Assembly (NCBI GenBank): GCA_002633005.1
Contig: NMRA01000551.1
Coordinates: 1 to 64,000 of the forward strand
Origin: Phoronis australis
Taxonomy: Eukaryota > Phoronida > Phoronidae
Length of the DNA stretch: 64,000 nt
Direction of reading: 5' to 3'
Made by a program: the position numbers and the translations under genes. Below, one piece after another: positions 23,753 through 36,000 of this stretch (its first letter is position 1; each line of letters starts with the position of its first letter). The notes below the pieces were generated by a model. The model did not search any database, was not told the DNA's origin, and was given only the letters and a program-made list of their open reading frames with translations.

Positions 23753-24068
23753 CTAATCGTAGTCAGGAGTAGGAGTCGGGTTGGACCAAGCGTACTGTCT
23801 GCCATTAAAAAGACGGCCATTAACTGCATGCAAGCGATCATCAGTTTGTTTTCCACTTCCACGTGACAGACCTCGTGGTTGTCGTAAGGACTGTCTTCCA
23901 GGTGCCCGACGCCTGTCCCGGGAACTATCAGCCAAGTCCAACCCAAGTTGGGGATCAACGATATGAAGTCGTCCCATTGGCATGGCTGTTTCCATGTGGT
24001 GACTTGCAAATGACCCGTCAGTTTGATCTTCGTTATTCAGAGAGTTGTCATTGTTTCGTATCTGCCTC
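23753..24068 (-). CDS. Receptor B exon 8: cytoplasmic tail and stop
   Basis: The acceptor TTTTTCATTAG starts the exon in phase 2, and the stop is TAG at 23753-23755. The tail is polar and Arg/Asn/Asp-rich with a basic middle (DRRRAPGRQSLRQPRG) and ends SNPTPTPDYD. There are only two tyrosines, near the C-terminus (RQYAWSN and PDYD), and neither fits a standard signalling motif. The last residues could serve as a short linear peptide signal, but this is speculative. Confidence 0.85.
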
Positions 24069-27000
24069 CTAATGAAAAAAAAATTAAGAACTGAAAATTT
24101 CCAGACTGAGATAAAATCCTCATAAAGCAAGAGAAGAAAGTTTGCTCACTTTTGTAAACAAGTTGCTTTGTTTGTATGACTGTCCTTTGATTTTATGTAC
24201 ATGGTGAGTTTGAGCGAGTAGGTATGAAAATCGTCAACACTATCGTGCATTTAATGAATTAATGGCAGTTGCAAACTTTTTCCATCGCGCTCGAGTCTAA
24301 AGGCGGTAATTTACATATATATAATGAAAATGGGTTAGTTTTTATATTCTCGTTTCTGGAGACTTGAAAACACGTTTATGAAAAGCAAGTGGCACTTACG
24401 GAAAGCACTGTTATCGCTGAAAAGCTTATCAACTTTTTGAAATGAAAAAATAACTAAAGTATTGTTGAAGAATATGTAAGAACGAATATAATGTCACGGC
24501 ATGGTAATTAAAGTTCACTGTCACTTGGAGACGAGTTCAACTTTTCCTTTGTGAAACAAATCTTACTTTTGTTTAACAACCTTTCTGGCTAGAAAAACGA
24601 CCAGCAGCACCAGTAAGACTAACAGACAGAATCCACCGGCGCCCATCAAACTCGAACCTGAAACAGTTGGTTAACCGTTATCTCAGACTTCTTCTTCCCA
24701 CACTAAAGGTAGAATACACTGCTAAGTGCATTACGTTTGTCAATACGTATAGTAACTCCAGTTTCCAAAGCTACTCGCCCTTGGAGTAAGGTAAAAAATA
24801 ACGTGACTAGTTCTGGTCTGCGTTTTTTTTTTTTTTTTGAAAATTGATGCTGTGACGAGACTCCACTGAAATTCGACCAAAGAGCACATAAGGCAAAATG
24901 CATCGACAATGCTGCTGCTACCGTGTATTTTCGGCCGTCTCGCATTATCAGTTTCCTGGAGCACAATCGAACTTAATCAACAGGTTTGTCAAAATAGGGA
25001 TCGATATAATAACACTATCGCCTCAACAAATGAGACGCTAGATTTAAGTACTTTGGATTTTTCAACATTCAGCACTACCCTTGGTTGTCATGAATGCTCT
25101 TTGGTATTTATGATAATTCTTGATAGCTTATAATTTTGAGCCATTGTTAACCGTGTAATAACAGGTTGGCGAGGACTGGAGTTCACATTTATCTTGGTGA
25201 TAAGCTATAGTTAATTAAATGATCGACTGTCTCACAAAAATATATAATAATGGAATCATAAAAGTTAATAATATCAAAATATAACAATTTGCGATATGAT
25301 CAACTTGACAAGGATTGTTCAATTTAGCGAAACTGAAACAAGCAAACGACAGAAACTCACTTATCGGCGACAGCGAGTCTTGTAGAAACGACGCATCTCC
25401 AGTTTTTCCGGTGTTGACGTTTGAAACCTCAGACAAAAGAATTTGATCTGTTGTCGGTTGTAGGGTAATCGTCGTGGTGATTGTAGTTGGTATTGTAGTA
25501 TTTGCTGCGGTTGTGCTCCTAGTGGTAGATGTAGTTGTGTCAGGTGTGATTGTAGTTGTGGGTCTGGTTGTAGTTGTGGGTCTGGTTGTAGTTGTGGGTG
25601 TGGTTGTAGTTGTGGGTGTGGTTGTAGTTGTGGGTGTGGTTGTAGTTGTGGGTGTGGTTGTAGTTGTGGGTGTGGTTATAGTTGTGGGTGTGGTTGTAGT
25701 TGTGGGTATGGTTATAGTTGGGGGTATGGTTGTAGTTGTGGGTATGGTTGTAGTTGGGGGTATGGTTGTGGTTGTAGTTGTGGGTGTAGTTACTGTTGTA
25801 GGTGTGGTAGTGGATGGGGTGGCAGTTGTGGGTGTGGTTATAGTTGTGGTTATGGTTGTAGTCGTGGGTGTTGTTGTGGATGTGATTGCAGATGTGTATG
25901 TGGTTGTAGCTGTGGGTGAAGTTGGAGTGGCGGGCATGTTTGTAGTAGTGGTTGAGATTGAAGATTTTGATATGGATATATGTGTTGGTGTGGTTGTTGC
26001 AAATGTTGAGGTGTTTGTTGTAGTGGGCGTGGCTGTAGTTGGGGGTGTGGTTGTACTTAGAGGTGCGCCAGTAGTCGTGGGTGCTATTGTAGGTGCTTGT
26101 GTAGTTGTAGTGGTTGTAACTGTTGCTGGTGTGGTTGTAATTGTTGGTGTGGTTGTAGGCGTGGTTGTTGTAGTGGGCGCCATCGTTGCTATGTGTGTGG
26201 TCGTAGTCGTTGGTGTGTATGTAGTTGTTGGTGTGTTTGTAGTTGTTGGTGTGGTTGTAGTTGCAGGTGTGATCGTAGTTGTGGTTTTACTAATGACTGT
26301 GGTCGTAGGTATGAGTGTTGTTGTAGTTCCTGGTGTGGTCTTAGTTGTGGGTGCGGTTTTGGTAGTTGGTGTAGCTTGGTTTGACAGTGTAGTCGTAACT
26401 ACGGGTACCGTTGTAGTGATTGGCGTGCTTTTAGTCACAAAAGTGATTTCATTGATAGTTGCGGAAGTAGTAGTGGTTGTGGTCGTAGTTTTGAATTTGG
26501 TTGTAAATGTTGGTGTGGTTGTGGGTGTGGGTGTCTTTGTTGTACTAGGCGTGGTCATGGCTGTGCGTGATGTTGTAGTTGTGGGCGTGGTTGTGGCTGT
26601 GGATCTGCTTGTAGTTTTCGGTCGAATCAGTTCTGAAAAAATTTTAAAAAACTACACAATTCAAGCGAACTTGTTTAGCACACATAGTGCTGGTGACTTG
26701 TGTCTGGAACAACTATTTGTTGTAACATTTGTTTTTATTAATGAAAAATATCACGACATGTCTATGATTCTTACACTATGAATTACCGTTTGCAAATTTA
26801 TTGCCCCTATGTTGGTAAAAATAATTAATTTTCATTCAAATAGCAAGTAATATATATGATTTTTATGAGATTTTCAAATAATTACAATAACTATAAGTAG
26901 CTTCATGTTTGTTAAATCGTTAGAAGCATACAAGTATGTATACTATTAGTTCTGTGTTTGGAAGTCTTGGAACCCAGTCAACACCATCATCATTTCTTTA

Positions 27001-30000
27001 GATTGTGGAAGTTGGTTTCGATAAAATGTCCTTGAAAGGTTAGCAAACACGGTTTTGGCCTACTAACAGATATTAAAAACGATCTTTCCACCCGGTTCTC
27101 TGAAACTAAATATTGGACTGTAAGCCTCGACAACCCTCAAAACTTTGGACCTACGCTTCATGCGAGTTACGCGGCAACCGCGGGGAAAGACCACCCACCT
27201 ATAACTACAATATCCAACCTGTGACAGGGAGTATATGAGTTTTGATTTCAGTCCTGCTTTTATGTCTTTAAGTCCTGCTCTCACGCGTTGTTAACTCTTA
27301 TTACATGGTTAGAGGATGTTATAAGGGTCCAAGATGTACCTACCCCACAACTAATACACGATCCGTACTCGAAAAAAGTTTAAATGAACGCGCCACTCAC
27401 GATTCGCACCCGAAGAACCACCGCCATTTTGAACTTGCCGCGAACCCGGAAGTACAATTCATTCAGGAACCCAGGCCGAGAAAACGCCGTCAGTGCGACT
27501 GGAGCAGTGCCTGTACTGTTACCAGCCAGCAAACGGGGATAAAATAATCGAAAGCGCGCATTAATTTTAATAAAATCAAAATGCGGACAATTTTATCGAA
27601 TTTGCTGAAGAAATATGGCGAATAAATTTTGACAGAAATTATTTTGCCAGACTCGGGACCTCAGCCTATCGGACCCGGTGCCGATCGAGACCAGACACTG
27701 GCGAACGGTAAACGCATGCGGTTGCAAGCTGTTTTGTCGAAGTAAAATGGTCAAATCATAAATGCTGCATNNNNNNNNNNNNNNNNNNNNNNNNNNNNNN
27801 NNNNNNNNNNNNNNNNNNNNNNNNNNNNNNNNNNNNNNNNNNNNNNNNNNNNNNNNNNNNNNNNNNNNNNNNNNNNNNNNNNNNNNNNNNNNNNNNNNNN
27901 NNNNNNNNNNNNNNNNNNNNNNNNNNNNNNNNNNNNNNNNNNNNNNNNNNNNNNNNNNNNNNNNNNNNNNNNNNNNNNNNNNNNNNNNNNNNNNNNNNNN
28001 NNNNNNNNNNNNNNNNNNNNNNNNNNNNNNNNNNNNNNNNNNNNNNNNNNNNNNNNNNNNNNNNNNNNNNTAATTTTAATTACCGGTGTTAATTAATAAA
28101 CTCAACATTTCCCTACGCTCTTACTGTTTTATTTTTTGCGGCAGCCAAGGAGGGGGGGGGGCCGGGCCCCCTAGGCCCCCTCCCCTAAATCCGCCTATGG
28201 GTTAGTCCTGTGTCACACTGCCGCAGCAGATCTTAGTTAGCCTCAGTCACCAGCTACCAGTGAAGACTATAGTCAAAATACAGCTTGTTAGTAGGCCTAT
28301 ACAGCTTTGCGCCAAGGCTACCCTGGCCGCAGCGCTCGCTCAAACGAGGTTTATTTAGAACTTGAGTACTTCTCGCGAACTGTGCAAAGTTGTTGGGTTT
28401 TAATAGAGATTTTCCCAGACTTTGTATGAGCGCACCAAGCCTAAAACAATGGGGGGCTGGAATTTTCGGGAATGTCTATCTTTTACTATAAGATTCAATG
28501 GGTATGTTCAGAGCTATGAATTGCAGACGCTAAATTTTGGTACTTCCTGTCTTCTAGTGGAATGTTGTCTCATTTTCTACTTTTTTCGGAATTCGGGCTT
28601 CTCTGACTGAGGCAGACCTTTTTCCAGTACTCCAAAAAGGGAGCTCGTTAGAGCACATAAGTATGAGAAGTCCAACACAAAATGTCATCATTTTTATTCA
28701 TTAACCCAAAATGATTCAAACTTTTAACATAATACATAACTTAAAATGCACAATACTTTACAACATTTAGCATTACAAACACTATTCAGCAGCAAGTTTC
28801 CATGATATGAAAGTGGACATACATGTAACTATTACCATGGTGACGAAATAGTGTTTCCTTACACCAGAATTTGACAAGCATCATTTAAAAAAATATGAAG
28901 TTGCAAGGAACAAGAATTAGAGGCTTGAATCTTCACAATCCAATATAGCTTATTTCTCAATTTAAGATTATTCATATCGTTGACTTGATAACCTGAATTA
29001 AGAAGCAATAAGTTACAAAACATGACTTGAAAGCAATTGAGACTTAAAATTTAGAAAAATATGAATCATTTTGTGACACCGAATCAAGTCTTGAACAGCA
29101 GTTGACAGTCTAACAAAAAACCATTTCAAAATTATTTCAACTATTTTTTAGCTTAGTGTAAGATCACCTGAATGGGAAATTTACAGTAAAATAATTCGAA
29201 TACATCTTATATTTTTGCACAAAAAAACACGAAAATTGAACAAAGTTTCTTTTTTGTAGCAACGTTTGTCAAAATGTATCAACGCTAAATCTTCACAAAT
29301 TACAAAGTAGCCGATTGAACATGCCTTTCAGTTCAGCAAAATTCGCCATGTTTTCGGTGCCGCCAGAAATGAGACCAAGTCCAACGGGAATTGTGAGCAC
29401 ATTTATCACTTAATGAGTCACAACTGCAAGTCTGAAATTTGGTGAACACTGTTAAATCGTGCAGAATAGCAAGTAAAGATATGTCTAACTAAATTTCACT
29501 GTAATTTGTTGGCGAAAACAAATTACACAAAGTTTTAAACTCCTAACTTATCCCGCTGTCCTCCAATATGGCCGACGCGATCCAAACAAAGTGACCCAAA
29601 TTTCGCCACAAAACTTGCAATAACTTTACACTGTTTGCCCTGATTTTGATACTTTTTCGATTTTTACTGAGTAGAATGCACTACCTTTCCGATGATAGCA
29701 AAGTACTTTTTCAAAACGAGAAAAAAAATAAAACCGAAAAAAAATAGTTCGACCCATATTGGTTCTTAGGTTCGACCGGCCTACGTAAGGAATTAAACAC
29801 CAATGGTATTTTAACATAGGAAGTACGCGTAACATTCCAAAAAAAATCAACGACCACTAACTACAAACTACAAATACACTACATATGCAAACGAATCACG
29901 AGATATTACTAATAAAACAAAATAATGAAGACTTTTCGAGCAAGCGATAGCACATTCAGTTATAAGGAAAAAATGGCGGCGTTCAGGACAAGTTCCTGAA

Positions 30001-33000
30001 CTGATGAGCCGGAAATGTGGGTACGGAAATAACCGATGACAGCCAGTAATTATACGCTCACAGAGAAGGGTCAAATACTGTTAAAAAATCGCTTTTGGCA
30101 AGAAAGGCGAAAAGAATATAAAGAAAGGTTGTCGAAAATAAGAAATTATGTAGTAAGTATTTTCGGATACTGGAACCACATGGGCAGTTTGAGAGCAGGC
30201 CTTTAAGTGGGACACCAATGATGCAATAGTAGAAGACAGAACGACAGTTGGTTGAAATCATCAAAACATTGTTCAGTATCCTTTTAAATTGAGGTGCTTG
30301 TTATTTTAATTACCACAGAATTCGACAATGAAACTCAATTGGCTGAGAACATAAGCACTGAATTGAATGAACATGACTAGTCTGCAGAAGAATTTTTAAC
30401 TCCATTGTGTGAAACGCGTCATTTTCCCTCTGTGTTACCCTACAGTACGCACTTGATAGTTATCAATAGTTTGTGCATGTAACGAATCGCCCGCCATCAC
30501 TTTGAATCCCGTCCACATCACTAGTGCAGTCCTTCACGACTTGGTAATCAACTATCGCATACGACTAACACGTGTTGCGACATAATTTTCGAGCTAAAGT
30601 CTAATAGGATTAGTCGATTGAAAAAAGTGCCCGTTTATATTTCGACTCGGGTACTGGAAATCGTATCTGACACTTGGACCACTGTACACTCTTTCATAGT
30701 GCTACGAAAGGTAGCACTTTCAGTATAGGTGGCGCTGTGAAACACGGTAGGACTGCTCACACACATACAAACTGCTTCAGTCCTAACCTACTGGTATCTG
30801 TGGCCTGATGCATGAAAAGTGAGTTCAGGGCTGAAGTCGGAAATTTTGTCCCGCGCTCCCGTGTCACAAGTTATGAAAAGCTACTTTGTAAAGTAATTCT
30901 CATCACAGAATATTAATAATTGATGCAAAATACCCGTTTCATTAGCAATATTCGGAGACTTAGGGATTTCATTTTTAATTAAGATTACAGTGTTTTTCAA
31001 AAATAGTTGTGCAAAAAGAATTTTTTTATTTGAAAGTAACTTTTCACGAATCAGACCCTGGGCATGAGTCAATAATTAATAGTGCTACTATTATAACTAT
31101 TCAGAAACCTCATGTTGCACTCACCGTATTGACAGACGAAGTTATTGGGCTCGTGACATTTTCGGTCATTCCACTGAGAACGCTGTATATTCCAGATTCC
31201 CTCATATCGTACTTCCACGCACTCTTCTTCTCTATTACTTGGTTCGTACGGTCCCCAGTTGGTGAAACCCACTTCCGTTCCTTTTTAAAAAATCGAATGT
31301 GCCCCTATTTAATAATCGTTTCTTTGCCTCATATCAGGTCACTTACTTTGCCCTGACTCATATAATAGTTATTAATCTATAGAAAACGTTGGCACTGAAA
31401 ATCGGTTTATTGCTTCATAGCATTGTACAAGCCACTGATGCACTCATGATATTCAAAACAAAAAACAAAGACAAATTGCAGTTTCGCTTAAATTAAAAAT
31501 TTAACGAACGGTTTTGATTGCCCCAAGGTATTACAAAAACATTACCGTCAGTCCATTGCCATTTCCGGTCAGCGTCTCTCTTCCAGGTGGCACCTATCCA
31601 GTAGTTTCCAACAAACATCCTGTCATGTTTGTCTTTGTTTTCAATAAACTCTATCAGCTTCTTTTGAGTTTCCGGGTTCTCAACGCGAGCTAAATAGCCC
31701 TTCTCTCCGTTAAAACGTTTCTTTTCGCATGCTAATTTGGCCTGGGACCAGGTTGAACCCTCATCGCTGTTAGTAAAATCCCGCAGAACACCTCCGAAGT
31801 AGTAACAGCTGGTGCCAATTTGTTGACAACGAAATACCCATGGATCCGTGCTCTTATCAAAGCAGTAGTCATCCGAGTGTTCGCACTTAATATTATCTAA
31901 AACATGCATAACAAAGCAATTACACAACAGAAATACAGGACATCGTTACTTCCACAAGTGAACAAAAACTGAGTTCTGTAGACCGCAAGACCAAAGTTCG
32001 TGCTGTGCCTTGAGGCGAAACTTTTCTATTATGGAACGCTAGCGGTGAATTCAATGGCACCATCCAACACTCTCATCTCGCGTCCCAATTACAAAAGTGG
32101 CCGCCATCGGATAGGCTAAAGATCTTGCGTGATTTTGATTTTCTTGCAAAAAATCGTGTTCTACGGAACACTATACCACCCTTGCCATTGCTTACGTAAT
32201 CTTTTTCATTAACGAGTAATTTTTCAACTTTTAACCAGGGCGATCTTAATAAAAAATGTTAAGTGAAATGTACCCATGTTTGCTCGGTATATTATCTACA
32301 ACAAGATATTGAAAGAATACTACCACAGAAACACATTGGACATTTTTTTCAAAATCTTCCGATTTCCATAAACTAGCGATTTGGGAAAACCAAGGCGATG
32401 GAACGTTTTACTTCTGGACATAAGGTCTCATCTTCACGTATCTGGACAACCAGAAATGTTCTATCGGTGTACGTGTAGCGGTAATTCTAGCTCCCAAATA
32501 TAGGCTCATAGGCCTACATTCCGCAAGTGGACCAATAGGCCTACATTCGTTACCACAAGTAAAATTTTCCAGGGTTTATAGACTGAAGAATGTCACCGAG
32601 TGTCAACTAAGTCTTTAGAGAAACATGATATACCTGGATTTTTCGTAAACAGGACCCACAACTACCGGCCAACGAGCCTATAATTGGAAAATTTTGCGTA
32701 CATAGGCATCTATGCCCGCTTTTGAAACCGCAATCAAATTTCTTAAGGTTTACAGGGTTTCCGAAACTGAGCAGTGTCGGAAAATGTCAAACAAAAACGA
32801 GCCTTCCTAAGATACAGGACATGTTTCAATTCTGCACTTTTACAAAATAATTTTCTTTATTATACACATTGATCCTCATTCGTTGGCTGGCACATTTTCC
32901 CATTATAAGCGCCCTCGTTTTCAAATGCACTGTCATGGTTGTGTCCCGAGGTACTAAAAAGGTAAATAATATATTTTCCAAATATATAGCCTGGACTTAT

Positions 33001-36000
33001 TACCATTTATTTCCGTTAATTTATTTCAGTACGCTTTTGGGCTTATCTGTAAAATAAACTTCATTAACGGCTCAAATTCAGTTTCCAAAACCTGGCAATC
33101 ATCAACGACCTTCCTATTAGTGTTTCACAGAAACTTTTCACTCGTTCATAGATTACTGTTATGAATTATTTTAAAACACATGTCATAAAAAGTTATGAAC
33201 CTGGTTGCACCAGCGCCAGCTGCTTCGTGTGTAACTACTTTTTTAAAACATGCCAAGAAAATTTATTTTAGTATGGACTGCCACCAAATTGAAACTATCT
33301 TGAAATTCCTTTTTCCTGTAGCGTGTATTTTTCTGGCGGCATCGTATTAAGCAGACTCCTGTGGCGATCTGTTTCATGAAGAGTGACTTACGACATAAGA
33401 CAGAAATTTAGTCATAGCCTACACACAACTGTTTCTAAAAATAATTTAATCTCACTTGAGCAAAAGTGCAAAGTCTCTCAGAATATATAGATAACTGCTG
33501 AGGAAATTCCTATAAACTATTTCTAGACTATAATGAGCACGGAATGTGCACGATTAAGTTACACCGAAATTGAAGGACGTTGCACCTAACGATTTTGTGT
33601 GACAATGCAATGTCGCTACTGCTATCCGACAGTTCTGACGCACCTAACCCGAGGACGATACTGCTGCCACCTAACGGCGTCAAAACAAGTCAACCATGTA
33701 TTGTATCTGATACCATCTCCTTTTCGTACAATCTTGGGGTTTAAACACCGGGAGGTAAACTCTCCATATCACAAGTAAGTGATTTGGAGTTTACACCTCT
33801 AAGTCACTGGGATCATTTGACACACGAGTTACAGGGCGATCATTTAACAATTTTTCTGCACAAACCGTTTTGATCCAGTATACTGGCTCATCCATTAAGG
33901 CTTTAAAAAGTTCCGAATATTCCGTATACACCGTATCAATATTCTCTTCCACTAGCTGGATTTAAAACCCAATTTACTGTTTTCTACAGTAAATAATCGT
34001 GGATCTACACCATGAATCTATAAACTTTGGCTTTCCAATAACATCGCTACCATGCCACTGTGAGTACTGTAAAGCGTGACGGTCAGTAGGCGGCACCCCC
34101 ACTTGGCGGAACATGACATTGACATCGCCTATGATTCAGTAAGGTAACATAAATTGAACAGAAAATGAAATTTTAGGATACTATGAATTCACGAAGGGCT
34201 GCGCATGAGCTCAACATGAAAACATGTCCCTTTCACTTTCCACCAACATAAATCTGCATGACAACGGGAGGCCCGCAAAACAACCTTGAAAAGGAAATCC
34301 ATAACCGCACAGGTGAGTGACAAACACACGCGACTGTGGGACTACCTGACAACTAATAAATAAAAAACAAAGCAATGAACACTATATATACACTGCTTCT
34401 ACCAATAGACTTGTCTCTCTTGCTTAAACTTATAGGTTGGACTTACCAAACTGACATATGAACTTGGATGGAACCTTCACTAGAACCTTAACGTCTTTAT
34501 TTTCATCGTTCCACTTGTAGTGACCTCTTTTTTGAGTGTCGCCGTAAGTCCCATACCTGAATTACACATCAAGCTCTACGTCAGTAGTCTCAGTGGCGAA
34601 AGCCTAAATATTATGCCAATAGCCGCGCTTGTGAACAAGACATAGGAGTGAAGGCAGCTACCCCCAAATACTCCCCCAGTTATGATAACCATAATTGAAC
34701 AAATATTCCGAAGGATAAATAGTTGACATCGTTAACGGGTGAAGAAGCGATCCAAACTGAGCAACATTTTACGTAGATACAGTGCAGTATACGGCTTTGG
34801 TAGGCTAACTCTGAAATAAGATGTACAGTGTATTCCTCTATCATTTGGTTCACGGGGGAAAAGAGAATGTTCTGCTAGTGCCATGGTCAACTAAATACTA
34901 ATTGCTATGTGTCTTGTAACCACGCTGAACCTAATTTTTTCTACCATAGGATTTCTACTTTTAGCGCCACTAACTGCAAAATTAGATTACTATAGAATGA
35001 GATGCAACTCGTCGGATAATGCGTTCAAACCATTTGAAAACAGGAGAAACGCTAGTACGATAATTCACTTCCTCTGGTGTTTCATACAGTGAACGCAATT
35101 ATTCAGCTCAGCCTGTTTTTAATGGACATCACCATTAATTTACCACAACTGAATGCGGTCCTCTTCCCCTCCATTGTCATTAGGCTCTCCCTCCATCCAA
35201 TTAAACCACGTGACCTCGTCGCCGTTCGTCCAGTACCAGCGCTTGAAAGTCCTTGCTCCGATCCAGTAATTATATTTCCTATCATTCACTAGGTCATTGA
35301 GAAAATTCTGTTGTTTCTGATTTTGGATGCTCGCAAGAGTCCCCCCACGTGACAAACACATTTCCTTCGCCTCAAACCAGCTCTTCTTGTCATTGTCATT
35401 TATTTCGAAGTACAACTGCTCGTCAAACTGCTTTCCATGTGGGCAACGCGGTAAAACGGCTCCTGAAAGTAAAAGGATATGTAAATTAGGCATTCAAGTC
35501 TTCTGATAAAAACTTAATTTTGATTTTGACCATCTACGGTTATGAAGTTGGTCTCCTTATTCCAAGTATATGCGATTTCTCAGCTTGGAAAGAACTGACA
35601 TTTACTATTCACTGAACACCAACTGGCCTGTCGTGAGGGATTACTTTATTCGCGGACAATGATCTCAAGCAATGACTGCCATCTGTTGCCAATCTCGAAA
35701 AGAACTTGAGTAAAGAACAAATTAATAATGAAACTGCCAGTCAAACCTGGCAAAAACTTACAACCCATGTTGTTTTTTCACACATATGTTATGCAACCTC
35801 TGGAAAATAAGACATCATCTGTAGATATTGGGCTAATGTGCGAACTGATGTATGAGCATTGAGTACAATGAAGAAATTGCTTCACAAGCTGTCGCTACCC
35901 CCTTGGTCGGATTTTCTCTTCCAAACAACACAAATTTTAACTCCATTTTCCTCATTAATATTTTTCCTTGGAGGCATTCAATGATTCCTAACAGATGTCG

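Larger units (their letters stand above)
26633..31124 (-). other. Receptor B intron 5 with gap and repeats
   Basis: A 4.5-kb intron between CTLD2 and the stalk. It contains an N gap (27771-28070), the right end of a GGCGGATTTAGG element, and a CATGCGCGCACCC-family copy. In Receptor A a CCP exon lies at the matching place; none is visible here, but the gap could hide one. Confidence 0.7.

Noticed and set aside
25655-25790. CRISPR-like direct repeats
   Set aside because: The repeats are contiguous 18-bp units without spacers, in a coding exon of a eukaryotic gene.
25474-26781. 435-codon plus-strand frame of Val/Gly repeats
   Set aside because: It is the reverse reading of the Receptor B Thr-rich stalk exon. 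The minus strand has matching splice sites, phase and domain context.
27762-28073. 103-codon frame of unknown residues
   Set aside because: Consists of assembly gap.
31009-31356. 115-codon plus-strand frame
   Set aside because: Opposite-strand shadow of the Receptor B CTLD2 exon at 31125-31280.
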